Of a stretch of 64,000 bases of DNA, positions 21,477 through 34,500 are shown piece after piece. The notes under the pieces are model-generated. The model ran no database searches, had not been told where the DNA came from, and saw only the letters and a list, made by a program, of their open reading frames with translations. The position numbers were made by a program, and so were the translations under genes. Source of the stretch: Sacculina carcini (taxonomy: Eukaryota > Arthropoda > Thecostraca > Sacculinidae); contig OU696591.1 in the NCBI GenBank assembly GCA_916048095.2, forward strand, positions 2,690,001-2,754,000. Reading direction: 5' to 3'. Numbering within the stretch: position 1 is the first letter of the stretch; the number at the start of each line of letters is the position of its first letter.

Positions 21477-21699
21477 TATGGTATATATGATATATGATAT
21501 TGGTATAGCCTGGAAGAATATTCTCATTCAGACAGATGAGATTATCTGGATTGCCGCTTTGCAGTTTTCAATGTTCTTCGTCGTCTCGATTGCTCATGCG
21601 AATTTTTCCTGATGGATTCGAGAATCTATTTCCTAGTGTATTCTAAATCTCTTGCCAGTTTCTGGTCGCTTTAACTGAAACACTTCAAAAACTGCCCTA

Positions 21700-21741
21700 T
21701 ATTCTGTAACGCTTCGGAGTTTGCTGACTCCATCTTCAGAC
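21700..21741 (-). ncRNA. degenerate hammerhead-like motif
   Basis: On the minus strand CTGAAGA, one T, GGAG with CTCC eight bases later, then GAA. The short stem III seen in the other copies is not well formed (GCGTTAC). It is probably an inactive relic of the pLTR ribozyme of the second Penelope-like copy. Confidence 0.35.
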
Positions 21742-22011
21742 AATTAAAAAAAGCACAATACACATGATAACACACAACAAATATAAACAATTGTACAAAC
21801 ATGTTGGCGAATATTTAAATACAATGACTATAGTCGCGCCTAGGTTCTAGCGACCAAGGATCACGCAAAGGTGCTAACATCAGGCGGATGTGCGAGCGTC
21901 TGACTGTCGCAAGGGCGAGTCGAGTTTCGCTGAGATGAGGGGCTCGCTGAGTTGGAAATACACCATTTTCTCCCTGTTGAATGCTCATTGATGGCCTCAG
22001 CTGGGTGATGC

Positions 22012-22015
<4 letters not shown>

Positions 22016-22074
<59 letters not shown>
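22016..22074. repeat. (TA)n tract inside the Penelope reading frame
   Basis: About 29 TA units lie between ETVYI and TQLRPSMSIQQ of the minus-strand element. The first copy reads [16 protein letters not shown] at this place without a repeat. Confidence 0.85.
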
Positions 22075-22081
<7 letters not shown>

Positions 22082-22943
22082 ATACTGTTTCAAGCAGGCG
22101 CAGTCGACGTACGTCATTTTCTTACGCCAACACCTCAGTACCGCGAATAATATCCTCACGTGTCAGTTTTTGTTTGTGAGCAGAGCTGAAATGTTTTTTG
22201 GTGGCCCCGTTGCTCAGGTGGCAAGTCAGCCACCGCGACAGCGTCGTCGTCGTCATACCAATATAACTTTGAGGTCCACACCACTCAACATTGCATGTGA
22301 ATTGGTAAACGACATGATGCTGCTGCAGCTGCGCAGGCTTGTCAGATTCTGGTTTGTTGCGGAGAGCCAAGTTTGCCGTCTTCTACGTTATTTAATAAAT
22401 AACCAATTTCACTACAGTGTTTTCTTCAGTCACCTTCACGATATTCTCGACAATGTTTTTCATCACACGTTCATCCACTCTGTGCGAGGTCGACAATATG
22501 ATTTTGCAATAGAGCTCAATGCTTTTTGTATCTGGGCGATTCGATGTATCTTTTTGGAAACATTTATTCAGCGTTGCTGCGATGACGTCTGATATTTCTT
22601 TGTTACAGTAACCATTTTCTTTGTTCATCAACTTGCGTACATCGCTCCAGTTCACTTTGAGTTGATTGCCACGTTGAACAGTGTGTCCGAGTACGTCGCA
22701 CGCATTCAGAAATCGTTGCTCGCCGGTGTCTGTTTGGGCATTTGCTTTGGCCGCTCATGCACAGGCCTGCGTTGGTGGGCATGGTGTGGACACTAGTGTC
22801 TATTCGTTCACCATTCAATTGAGCCAGCACATCGAGAAATGGCAAGCGATTATTTTGTGCGTATTCTTTGTTCAGTTTCAGAAACCGTTCTTTTTCAAGT
22901 GCTGAGTGCAGGTTATCTCTGGTGACTGCACTTTGACGAATTT

Positions 22944-25750
22944 ATCGTGTACAAGTATCGAAAATGACCAATTTCGGTCAATATTGACGTTTTTGCGATG
23001 TCAGTTGAACTAGTGTGCACAAGTATCGAAAATGACCGATTTCGGTCAATTTTGACGTTTTCGGGATTTCATCGACATACGTGTGCACAAGTATCGAAAA
23101 TGACCGAATTCGGTCTATTTTGACGTTTTCGCGATGTCAGTTGAACTTGTGTGCACAAGTATCGAAAATGACCGATTTAGGTCTATTTTGACGCTTTCGG
23201 GATGGAATACGTGTGCACAAGTATCTAAAATGACTCATTTCGGTCAATTTTGACGTTTTCGGGATGTCAGTGACATACGTGTGCACAAGTATCGAAAATG
23301 ACCGATTTCGGTCAATTTTGACGTTTTTGCGATATCAGTTGAACTTGTGTGCACAAGTATCGAAAATGACCGATTTAGGTCTATTTTGACGCTTTCGGGA
23401 TGGAATACGTGTGCACAAGTATCTAAAATGACCGATTTCGGTCAATTTTGGCGTTTTTGGGATGTCAGTGACATATGTGTGCAAAAGTATCGAAAATGAC
23501 CGATTACGGTCAATTTTGACGTTTTTGCGATATCAGTTGAACTTGTGTGCACAAGTATCGAAAATGACCGATTGCGGTAAATTTTTACGTTTTTGCTATG
23601 TCATTTGAACTTGTGTGCACAAGTAACGAAAATTACCGATTTCGGTCAATTTTGACATTTTTGCGATGCCACTTGAACTTGTGTGCACAAGTATCGAAAA
23701 TGACCGAGTACGGTCAATTTTGGCGTTTTTGGGATGTCAGTGACATATGTGTGCACATGTATCGAAAATGACCGATTTCAGTCAATTTTGACGGTTTTGC
23801 GATGTCAGTTGAACTTGTGTGCACAAGTAACGAAAATGAGCGATTTCGGGCAATTTTGACGTTTTCGGAATGTCAGTGACATACGTGTGCTCAAGTATCG
23901 AAAATGACCGATTTCGGCCAATTCTTACATTTTTGCGATGTCACTTGAACTTGTGTGCGCAAGTATCGAAAATGACCGATTTCGGTCAATTTGGACGTTT
24001 TTGCGATATCAGTTGAACTTGTGTGCACAAGTATCGAAAATGACCGATTTTGGTCAATTTTTACGTTTTTGCGATGTCACTTGAACTTGTGTGCACAAGT
24101 ATCGAAAAAGACCCATTTCGGTCAATTTGGACGTTTTGGGGATGTCAGTGACATACGTGTGCACAAGTATCGAAAATGATTGATTTCGGTCAATTTGGAC
24201 GTTTTCGAGATGTCAGTTGAGTTTGTGTGCATAAGTATCGAAAATGAACGATTTCGGTCAATTTTGACGTTTTCGGGATGGAAGTTACACACGTGTGCAC
24301 AAGTATCAAAAATGACCGATTTCGGTCAATTTTGACGTTTTTGCGATGTCAGTTGAACTTGTGTGCACAAGTATCGAAAATGACCGATTTCGGTCAATTT
24401 TGACATTTTGCGATGTCAGTTGAACTAGTGTGCACAAGTATCGAAAATGACCGATTTCGGTCAAATTTGACGTTTTTGGGATGTCAGTGACATACGTGTG
24501 CACAAGTATCGAAAATGACCAATTTCAGTCAATTTTGACGTTTTTGCGATATCAGTTGAGCTTGTGTGCACAAGCATCGAAAAGACCGATTTCGGTCAAT
24601 TTGGACGTTTTCGGGATGTCAGTGACATGCGTGTGCACAAGTATCGAAAATGACCGATTTCGGTGAATTTGGAAGTTCTTGCGATGTCAGTTGAACTTGT
24701 GTGCACATGTATCGAAAATGACCGATTTCGGTCAATTTTGACGTTTTCGGGATGTCAGTGACATACGTGTGCACAAGTATCGAAAATGACCGATTTCGGT
24801 CAATTTTTACGTTTTTGCGATGTCAGTTGAACTTGTGTGCACAAGTATCGAAATAGACCGATTTCGGTCAATTTTGACGTTTTTGCGATGTCAGTTGAAC
24901 TTGTGTGCACAAGTATGGAAAATGACCGATTTCGGTCAATTTTGACATTTTGTGATGTCAGTTGAGCTTGTGTGCACCAGCATCGAAAATGACCGATTTC
25001 GGTCAATTTTTGAGTTTTTGCTATGGCAGTTGAACTTGTGTGCACAAGTATCGAATATGACCGATTTCGGTCAATTTGGACGTTTTTGGGATGTCAGTGA
25101 CATACGAGTGCACAAGTAACGAAAATTACCGATTTCGGTCAATTATGACGTTTTTGCGATGCCAGTTGAACTTGTGTGCACAAGTATCGAAAATGACCGA
25201 TTTCGGTCAATTTTGGAGTTTTTGGGATGTCAGTGACATACGTGTGCACAAGTATCAAAAATGACCGATTTCGGCCAATTCTTACGTTTTTGCGATGTCA
25301 CTTGAACTTGTGTGCGCAAGTATCGAAAATGACCGATTTCGGTCAATTTTGAAGTTTTTGCGATATCAGTTGAACTTGTGTGCACAAGTATCGAAAATGA
25401 CCGATTTCGGTCAATTTTTACGTTTTTGCGATGTCACTTGAACTTGTGTGCACAAGTATCGAAAAGGACCCATTTCGGTCAATTTGGACGTTTTTGGGAT
25501 GTCAGTGACATACGTGTGCACAAGTATCGAAAATGACTGATTTCGGTCAATTTTGACGTTTTCGGGATGTCAGTTGAGTTTGTGTGCACAAGTATCAAAA
25601 ATGACTGATTTCGGTCAATTTTGACGTTTTCGGGATGTCAGTGACTTACGTGTGCACAAGTATCGAAAATGACCGATTTCGGTCAATTTTGACGTTTTTG
25701 CGATGTCAGTTGAACTTGTGTGCACAAGTATCGAAAATGACCGATTTCGG
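22944..25750. repeat. 68-bp satellite array, about 41 monomers
   Basis: The consensus monomer is 68 bp and begins CGAAAATGACCGATTTCGGT. It carries the dyad TGACCGA-TT-TCGGTCA and the palindrome GTGTGCAC. Two types alternate irregularly. Type A has GCGATGTCAGTTGAACTTGT and type B has GGGATGTCAGTGACATACGT, the latter containing a second dyad, TGTCA-G-TGACA. A shortened B (GGGATGGAATACGT) occurs near 23202 and 23398. Divergence between monomers is roughly 5-15%. Because 68 is not a multiple of 3, the open frames seen here shift from unit to unit and are not genes. The array is cut by the assembly gap. Confidence 0.95.
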
Positions 25751-25950
25751 NNNNNNNNNNNNNNNNNNNNNNNNNNNNNNNNNNNNNNNNNNNNNNNNNN
25801 NNNNNNNNNNNNNNNNNNNNNNNNNNNNNNNNNNNNNNNNNNNNNNNNNNNNNNNNNNNNNNNNNNNNNNNNNNNNNNNNNNNNNNNNNNNNNNNNNNNN
25901 NNNNNNNNNNNNNNNNNNNNNNNNNNNNNNNNNNNNNNNNNNNNNNNNNN
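25751..25950. other. assembly gap, 200 N
   Basis: Exactly 200 N, the usual placeholder for a gap of unknown length. It separates the 68-bp satellite from the 9-mer/core array, so their true distance is unknown. Confidence 1.
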
Positions 25951-28900
25951 TTTGTTTTCCTTATTTTCTTTATTTTCTTTATTGTCTTTATTTTCTTTAT
26001 TTTCTTTATTTTCTTTATTTTCTTTATTTTCTTTATTTTCTGTATTTTCTGTATTTTCTGTATTTTCTTTATTTTCTTTATTTTCTTTATTTTCTTTATT
26101 TTCTTTATTTTCTTTATTTTGTTTATTTTGTTTATTTTGTTTATTTTCTTTATTTTCTTTATTTTCTTTATTTTGTTTATTTTGTTTATTTTGTTTATTT
26201 TGTTTATTTTCTTTATTTTCTTTATTTTCTTTATTTTCTTTATTTTCTTTATTTTCTTTATTTTCTTTATTTTCTTTATTTTCTTTATTTTCTTTATTTT
26301 ATTTATTTTCTTTATTTTCTTTATTTTCTTTATTTTCTTTATTTTCTTTATTTTCTTTATTTTCTTTATTTTCTTTATTTTCTTTATTTTCTTTATTTTC
26401 TTTATTTTCTTTAATTCATCCAATATATTTCGATTATTTGTGTGTAGAGTTTAGTGTTGAGTGAAGAAAGTTATTACTTGGCTGGGATTCGAACCGAGGT
26501 CCTCGGGGTTCGAGCAGAGTCTTACGCGGTCCGGCCATTGTAGATGTTCAAGAGAGATGGTTTATATGTGGTATATATAGTGCGCAAGCACGAGTGTACA
26601 ATTAATTTTCTTTATTTTCTTTATTTTCTTTATTTTCTTTATTTTCTTTATTTTCTTTATTTTCTTTATTTTCTTTATTTTCCTTATTTTCTTTATTTTC
26701 CTTATTTTCTTTATTTTATTTATTTTCTTTATTTTCTTTATTTTCTTTATTTTCTTTATTTTCTTTATTTTCTTTATTTTCTTTATTTTCTTTATTTTCT
26801 TTATTTTCTTTATTTTCTTTATTTTCTTTATTTTCTTTATTTTCTTTATTTTCTTTATTTTCTTTATTTTCTTTATTTTCTTTATTTTCTTTATTTTCTT
26901 TATTTTCTTTATTTTCTTTATTTTCTTTATTTTCTTTATTTTCTTTATTTTCTTTAATTCATCCAATTTATTTCGATTATTTGTGTGTAGAGTTTAGTGT
27001 TGAGTGAAGAAAGTTATTACCTGGCTGGGATTCGAACCGAGGTCCTCGGGGTTCGAGCAGAGTCTTACGCGGTCCGGCCATTGTAGATGTTCAAGAGAGA
27101 TGGTTTATATGTGGTATATATAGTGCGCAAGCACGAGTGTACAATTAATTTTCTTTATTTTCTTTATTTTCCTTATTTTCTTTATTTTCTTTATTTTCTT
27201 TATTGTCTTTATTTTCTTTATTTTCTTTATTTTCTTTATTTTCTTTATTTTCTTTATTTTCTTTATTTTCTTTATTTTCTTTATTTTCTTTATTTTCTTT
27301 ATTTTCTTTATTTTCTTTATTTTCTTTATTTTCTTTATTTTCTTTATTTTCTTTATTTTCTTTATTTTCTTTATTTTCTTTATTTTCTTTATTTTCTTTA
27401 TTTTCTTTATTTTCTTTATTTTCTTTATTTTCTTTATTTTCTTTATTTTCTTTATTTTCTTTATTTTCTTTATTTTCTTTATTTTCTTTATTTTCTTTAT
27501 TTTCTTTATTTTCTTTATTTTCTTTATTTTCTTTATTTTCTTTATTTTCTTTATTTTCTTTATTTTCTTTATTTTCTTTATTGTCTTTATTTTCTTTATT
27601 TTCTTTATTTTCTTTATTTTCTTTATTTTCTTTATTTTCTTTATTTTCTTTATTTTCTTTATTTTCTTTATTTTCTTTATTTTCTTTATTTTCTTTATTT
27701 TCTTTATTTTCTTTATTTTCTTTATTTTCTTTATTTTCTTTATTTTCTTTATTTTCTTTATTTTCTTTATTTTCTTTATTTTCTTTATTTTCTTTATTTT
27801 CTTTATTTTCTTTATTTTCTTTATTTTCTTTATTTTCTTTATTTTCTTTATTTTCTTTATTTTCTTTATTTTCTTTATTTTCTTTATTTTCTTTATTTTC
27901 TTTATTTTCTTTATTTTCTTTATTTTCTTTATTTTCTTTATTTTCTTTATTTTCTTTATTTTCTTTATTTTCTTTATTTTCTTTATTTTCTTTATTTTCT
28001 TTATTTTCTTTATTTTCTTTATTTTCTTTATTTTCTTTATTTTCTTTATTTTCTTTATTTTCTTTATTTTCTTTATTTTCTTTATTTTCTTTAATTCATC
28101 CAATTTATTTCGATTATTTGTGTGTAGAGTTTAGTGTTGAGTGAAGAAAGTTATTACCTGGCTGGGATTCGAACCGTGGTCCTCGGGGTTCGAGCAGAGT
28201 CTTACGCGGTCCGGCCATTGTAGATGTTCAAGAGAGATGGTTTATATGTGGTATATATAGTGCGCAAGCACGAGTGTACAATTAATTTTCTTTATTTTCT
28301 TTGTTTTCCTTATTTTCTTTATTTTCTTTATTGTCTTTATTTTCTTTATTTTCTTTATTTTCTTTATTTTCTTTATTTTCTTTATTTTCTTTATTTTCTT
28401 TATTTTCTTTATTTTCTTTATTTTCTTTATTTTCTTTATTTTCTTTATTTTCTTTATTTTCTTTATTTTCTTTATTTTCTTTATTTTGTTTATTTTGTTT
28501 ATTTTCTTTATTTTCTTTATTTTCTTTATTTTCTTTATTTTCTTTATTTTCTTTATTTTCTTTATTTTCTTTATTTTCTTTATTTTCTTTATTTTCTTTA
28601 TTTTCTTTATTTTCTTTATTTTCTTTATTTTCTTTATTTTCTTTATTTTCTTTATTTTCTTTATTTTCTTTATTTTCTTTAATTCATCCAATTTATTTCG
28701 ATTATTTGTGTGTAGAGTTTAGTGTTGAGTGAAGAAAGTTATTACCTGGCTGGGATTCGAACCGAGGTCCTCGGGGTTCGAGCAGAGTCTTACGCGGTCC
28801 GGCCATTGTAGATGTTCAAGAGAGATGGTTTATATGTGGTATATATAGTGCGCAAGCACGAGTGTACAATTAATTTTCTTTATTTTCTTTATTTTCTTTA

Positions 28901-30498
28901 TTTTCTTTATTTTCTTTATTTTCTTTATTTTCTTTATTGTCTTTATTTTCTTTATTTTCTTTATTTTCTTTATTTTCTTTATTTTCTTTATTTTCTTTAT
29001 TTTCTTTATTTTCTTTATTTTCTTTATTTTCTTTATTTTCTTTATTTTCTTTATTTTCTTTATTTTCTTTATTTTCTTTATTTTCTTTATTTTCTTTATT
29101 TTCTTTATTTTCTTTATTTTCTTTATTTTCTTTATTTTCTTTATTTTCTTTATTTTCTTTAATTCATCCAATTTATTTCGATTATTTGTGTGTAGAGTTT
29201 AGTGTTGAGTGAAGAAAGTTATTACCTGGCTGGGATTCGAACCGAGGTCCTCGGGGTTCGAGCAGAGTCTTACGCGGTCCGGCCATTGTAGATGTTCAAG
29301 AGAGATGGTTTATATGTGGTATATATAGTGCGCAAGCACGAGTGTACAATTAATTTTCTTTATTTTCTTTATTTTCTTTATTTTCTTTATTTTCTTTATT
29401 TTCTTTATTTTCTTTATTTTCTTTATTTTCTTTATTTTCTTTATTTTCTTTATTTTCTTTATTTTCTTTATTTTCTTTATTTTCTTTATTTTCTTTATTT
29501 AATTTATTTTCTTTATTTTCTTTATTTTCTTTATTTTCTTTATTTTCTTTATTTTCTTTATTTTCTTTATTTTCTTTATTTTATTTATTTTCTTTATTTT
29601 CTTTATTTTCTTTATTTTCTTTATTTTCTTTATTTTCTTTATTTTCTTTATTTTCTTTATTTTCTTTATTTTCTTTATTTTCTTTATTTTCTTTAATTCA
29701 TCCAATTTATTTCGATTATTTGTGTGTAGAGTTTAGTGTTGAGTGAAGAAAGTTATTACCTGGCTGGGATTCGAACCGAGGTCCTCGGGATTCGAGCAGA
29801 GTCTTACGCGGTCCGGCCATTGTAGATGTTCAAGAGAGATGGTTTATATGTGGTATATATAGTGCGCAAGCACGAGTGTACAATTAATTTTCTTTATTTC
29901 CTTTATTTTCTTTATTTTCTTTATTTTCTTTATTTTCTTTATTTTCTTTATTTTCTTTATTTTCTTTATTTTCTTTATTTTCTTTATTTTCTTTATTTTC
30001 TTTATTTTCTTTATTTTCTTTATTTTCTTTATTTTCTTTATTTTCTTTATTTTCTTTATTTTCTTTATTTTCTTTATTTTCTTTATTTTCTTTATTTTCT
30101 TTATTTTCTTTATTTTCTTTGTTTTCTTTATTTTCTTTATTTTCTTTATTTTCTTTATTTTCTTTATTTTCTTTATTTTCTTTATTTTCTTTATTTTCTT
30201 TATTTTCTTTATTTTCTTTATTTTCTTTATTTTCTTTATTTTCTTTATTTTCTTTATTTTCTTTATTTTCTTTATTTTCTTTATTTTCTTTATTTTCTTT
30301 ATTTTCTTTATTTTCTTTATTTTCTTTATTTTCTTTATTTTCTTTATTTTCTTTATTTTCTTTATTTTCTTTATTTTCTTTATTTTCTTTATTTTCTTTA
30401 TTTTCTTGATTTTCTTGATTTTCTTTATTTTCTTTATTTTCTTTATTTTCTTTATTTTCTTTATTTTCTTTATTTTCTTTATTTTCTTTATTTTCTTT

Positions 30499-30563
30499 AA
30501 TTCATCCAATTTATTTGTTTATATGTGGTATATATAGTGCGCAAGCACGAGTGTACAATTAAT
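30499..30563 (-). repeat. headless 65-bp core (example of six)
   Basis: A 129-bp internal deletion joins CCAATTTATT to TGTTTATATGTGG. It removes A box, B box and most of the body but keeps the TATA-like element and both core ends. The same junction occurs at 36658, 38680, 43534, 44248 and 47797. The identical breakpoint means one deletion event later copied within the array. Confidence 0.9.
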
Positions 30564-31410
30564 TTTCTTTATTTTCTTTATTTTCTTTATTTTCTTTATT
30601 TTCTTTATTTTCTTTATTTTCTTTATTTTCTTTATTTTCTTTATTTTCTTTATTTTCTTTATTTTCTTTATTTTCTTTATTTTCTTTATTTTCTTTATTT
30701 TCTTTATTTTCTTTATTTTCTTTATTTTCTTTATTTTCTTTATTTTCTTTATTTTCTTTATTTTCTTAATTTTCTTAATTTTCTTAATTTTCTTAATTTT
30801 CTTAATTTTCTTAATTTTCTTTATTTTCTTTATTTTCTTCATTTTCTTTATTTTCTTTATTTTCTTTATTTTCTTTATTTTCTTTAATTCATCCAATTTA
30901 TTTCGATTATTAGTGTGTAGAGTTTAGTGTTGAGTGAAGAAAGTTATTACCTGGCTGGGATTCGAACCGAGGTCCTCGGGGTTCGAGCAGAGTCTTACGC
31001 GGTCCGGCCATTGTAGATGTTCAAGAGAGATGGTTTATATGTGGTATATATAGTGCGCAAGCACGAGTGTACAATTAATTTTCTTTATTTTCTTTATTTT
31101 CTTTATTTTCTTTATTTTCTTTATTTTCTTTATTTTCTTTATTGTCTTTATTTTCTTTATTTTCTTTATTTTCTTTATTTTCTTTATTTTCTTTATTTTC
31201 TTTATTTTCTTTATTTTCTTTATTTTCTTTATTTTCTTTATTTTCTTTATTTTCTTTATTTTCTTTATTTTCTTTATTTTCTTTATTTTCTTTATTTTCT
31301 TTATTTTCTTTATTTTCTTTATTTTCTTTATTTTCTTTAATTCATCCAATTTATTTCGATTATTTGTGTGTAGAGTTTAGTGTTGAGTGAAGAAAGTTAT
31401 TACCTGGCTG

Positions 31411-31421
31411 GGATTCGAACC
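31411..31421 (-). promoter_or_regulatory. Pol III B box (representative)
   Basis: GGTTCGAATCC on the minus strand matches the tRNA B-box consensus (GGTTCGANNCC) completely. It is repeated in all 56 full cores and absent from the 6 short ones. Confidence 0.75.
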
Positions 31422-31451
31422 GAGGTCCTCGGGGTTCGAGCAGAGTCTTAC

Positions 31452-31463
31452 GCGGTCCGGCCA
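31452..31463 (-). promoter_or_regulatory. A-box-like element (representative)
   Basis: TGGCCGGACCGC resembles the A box TGGCNNAGTNGG but the invariant A is displaced by one base, so it is weaker than the B box. Confidence 0.5.
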
Positions 31464-31497
31464 TTGTAGATGTTCAAGAGAGATGGTTTATATGTGG

Positions 31498-31505
31498 TAT
31501 ATATA
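31498..31505 (-). promoter_or_regulatory. TATA-like element upstream of tRNA-like head
   Basis: TATATATA lies 28-35 bp upstream of the inferred first base of the tRNA-like head (about 31470), the distance expected for an external TATA element. It occurs in every core, including the short ones. Confidence 0.45.
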
Positions 31506-34500
31506 GTGCGCAAGCACGAGTGTACAATTAATTTTCTTTATTTTCTTTATTTTCTTTATTTTCTTTATTTTCTTTATTTTCTTTATTTTCTTTATTGTCT
31601 TTATTTTCTTTATTTTCTTTATTTTCTTTATTTTCTTTATTTTCTTTATTTTCTTTATTTTCTTTATTTTCTTTATTTTCTTTATTTTCTTTATTTTCTT
31701 TATTTTCTTTATTTTCTTTATTTTCTTTATTTTCTTTATTTTCTTTATTTTCTTTATTTTCTTTATTTTCTTTATTTTCTTTATTTTCTTTATTTTCTTT
31801 ATTTTCTTTAATTCATCCAATTTATTTCGATTATTTGTGTGTAGAGTTTAGTGTTGAGTGAAGAAAGTTATTACCTGGCTGGGATTCGAACCGAGGTCCT
31901 CGGGGTTCGAGCAGAGTCTTACGCGGTCCGGCCATTGTAGATGTTCAAGAGAGATGGTTTATATGTGGTATATATAGTGCGCAAGCACGAGTGTACAATT
32001 AATTTTCTTTATTTTCTTTATTTTCTTTATTTTCTTTATTTTCTTTATTTTCTTTATTTTCTTTATTTTCTTTATTTTCTTTATTTTCTTTATTTTCTTT
32101 ATTTTCTTTATTTTCTTTATTTTCTTTATTTTCTTTATTTTCTTTATTTTCTTTATTTTCTTTATTTTCTTTATTTTCTTTATTTTCTTTTTCTTTATTT
32201 TCTTTATTTTCTTTATTTTCTTTATTTTCTTTATTTTCTTTATTTTCTTTATTTTCTTTATTTTCTTTATTTTCTTTATTTTCTTTATTTTCTTTATTTT
32301 CTTTAATTCATCCAATTTATTTCGATTATTTGTGTGTAGAGTTTAGTGTTGAGTGAAGAAAGTTATTACCTGGCTGGGATTCGAACCGAGGTCCTCGGGG
32401 TTCGAGCAGAGTCTTACGCGGTCCGGCCATTGTAGATGTTCAAGAGAGATGGTTTATATGTGGTATATATAGTGCGCAAGCACGAGTGTTATTTTCTTTA
32501 TTTTCTTTATTTTCTTTATTTTCTTTATTTTCTTTATTTTCTTTATTTTCTTTATTTTCTTTATTTTCTTTATTTTCTTTATTTTCTTTATTTTCTTTAT
32601 TTTCTTTATTTTCTTTATTTTCTTTATTTTCTTTATTTTCTTTATTTTCTTTATTTTCTTTATTTTCTTTTTCTTTATTTTCTTTATTTTCTTTATTTTC
32701 TTTATTTTCTTTATTTTCTTTATTTTCTTTATTTTCTTTATTTTCTTTATTTTCTTTATTTTCTTTAATTCATCCAATTTATTTCGATTATTAGTGTGTA
32801 GAGTTTAGTGTTGAGTGAAGAAAGTTATTACCTGGCTGGGATTCGAACCGAGGTCCTCGGGGTTCGAGCAGAGTCTTACGCGGTCCGGCCATTGTAGATG
32901 TTCAAGAGAGATGGTTTATATGTGGTATATATAGTGCGCAAGCACGAGTGTACAATTAATTTTCTTTATTTTCTTTATTTTCTTTATTTTCTTTATTTTC
33001 TTTATTTTCTTTATTTTCTTTATTTTCTTTATTTTCTTTATTTTCTTTATTTTCTTTATTTTCTTTATTTTCTTTATTTTCTTTATTTTCTTTATTTTCT
33101 TTATTTTATTTATTTTCTTTATTTTCTTTATTTTCTTTATTTTCTTTATTTTCTTTATTTTCTTTATTTTATTTATTTTCTTTATTTTCTTTATTTTCTT
33201 TATTTTCTTTATTTTCTTTATTTTCTTTATTTTCTTTATTTTCTTTATTTTCTTTATTTTCTTTAATTCATCCAATTTATTTCGATTATTTGTGTGTAGA
33301 GTTTAGTGTTGAGTGAAGAAAGTTATTACCTGGCTGGGATTCGAACCGAGGTCCTCGGGGTTCGAGCAGAGTCTTACGCGGTCCGGCCATTGTAGATGTT
33401 CAAGAGAGATGGTTTATATGTGGTATATATAGTGCGCAAGCACGAGTGTTATTTTCTTTATTTTCTTTATTTTCTTTATTTTCTTTATTTTCTTTATTTT
33501 CTTTATTTTCTTTATTTTCTTTATTTTCTTTATTTTCTTTATTTTCTTTATTTTCTTTATTTTCTTTATTTTCTTTATTTTCTTTATTTTCTTTATTTTC
33601 TTTATTTTCTTTTTCTTTATTTTCTTTATTTTCTTTATTTTCTTTATTTTCTTTATTTTCTTTATTTTCTTTATTTTCTTTATTTTCTTTATTTTCTTTA
33701 TTTTCTTTATTTTCTTTAATTCATCCAATTTATTTCGATTATTTGTGTGTAGAGTTTAGTGTTGAGTGAAGAAAGTTATTACCTGGCTGGGATTCGAACC
33801 GAGGTCCTCGGGGTTCGAGCAGAGTCTTACGCGGTCCGGCCATTGTAGATGTTCAAGAGAGATGGTTTATATGTGGTATATATAGTGCGCAAGCACGAGT
33901 GTACAATTAATTTTCTTTATTTTCTTTATTTTCTTTATTTTCTTTATTTTCTTTATTTTCTTTATTTTCTTTATTTTCTTTATTTTCTTTATTTTCTTTA
34001 TTTTCATTATTTTCTTTATTTTCTTTATTTTCTTTATTTTCTTTATTTTCTTTATTTTCTTTATTTTCTTTATTTTCTTTATTTTCTTTATTTTCTTTAT
34101 TTTCTTTATTTTCTTTATTTTCTCTATTTTCTTTATTTTCTTTATTTTCTTTATGTTCTTTATTTTCTTTATTTTCTTTATTTTCTTTATTTTCTTTATT
34201 TTCTATATTTTCTTTATTTTCTTTATTTTCTTTATTTTCTTTAATTCATCCAATTTATTTCGATTATTTGTGTGTAGAGTTTAGTGTTGAGTGAAGAAAG
34301 TTATTACCTGGCTGGGATTCGAACCGAGGTCCTCGGGGTTCGAGCAGAGTCTTACGCGGTCCGGCCATTGTAGATGTTCAAGAGAGATGGTTTATATGTG
34401 GTATATATAGTGCGCAAGCACGAGTGTACAATTAATTTTCTTCATTTTCTTCATTTTCTTCATTTTCTTCATTTTCTTCATTTTCTTCATTTTCTTCATT

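Larger units (their letters stand above)
21695..22943 (-). mobile_element. second, more decayed Penelope-like element
   Basis: The minus strand gives SPEITCTQHLKKN, NNRLPFLDVLAQLNGERIDT, THCSTWQSTQSELERC (parallel to the first copy), then VVYQFTCNVEWC and SYIGMTTTTLSRWLTCHLSN of the GIY-YIG domain. ENDVRRLRLLETVYI follows, and after a (TA)n tract RPSMSIQQGENGVFP. It needs at least three frame changes or stops. A hammerhead-like relic lies at 21700-21741. The 5' side ends where the 68-bp satellite begins. It belongs to a different subfamily from the 20-kb copy. Confidence 0.8.
31339..31532 (-). mobile_element. representative full core: tRNA-derived SINE-like unit
   Basis: Minus-strand order: a 5' leader TTAATTGTACACTCGTGC; TATATATA (31505-31498); a tRNA-like head from about 31470; an A-box-like TGGCCGGACCGC (31463-31452); a B box GGTTCGAATCC (31421-31411) that fits the consensus exactly; a 65-bp tRNA-unrelated body; then the A-rich 9-mer tail. 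A box to B box spacing is 42 bp, near the tRNA norm. The T arm pairs at 4 of 5 positions with loop TTCGAAT, but no acceptor stem forms and no normal anticodon loop is visible, so it is not a working tRNA gene. Head, body and simple tail are the standard SINE layout. Confidence 0.65.

Noticed and set aside
22946-25750. 60-80 codon frames in the 68-bp satellite
   Set aside because: The monomer is not a multiple of three, so each frame strings together shifted readings of the same repeat. There is no conservation of a protein.
31411-31470. Functional tRNA genes in the cores
   Set aside because: Acceptor ends do not pair, the T stem has a mismatch, the expected T before the anticodon is missing, and the invariant A of the A box is displaced. 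Only tRNA-derived promoter sequence is supported.
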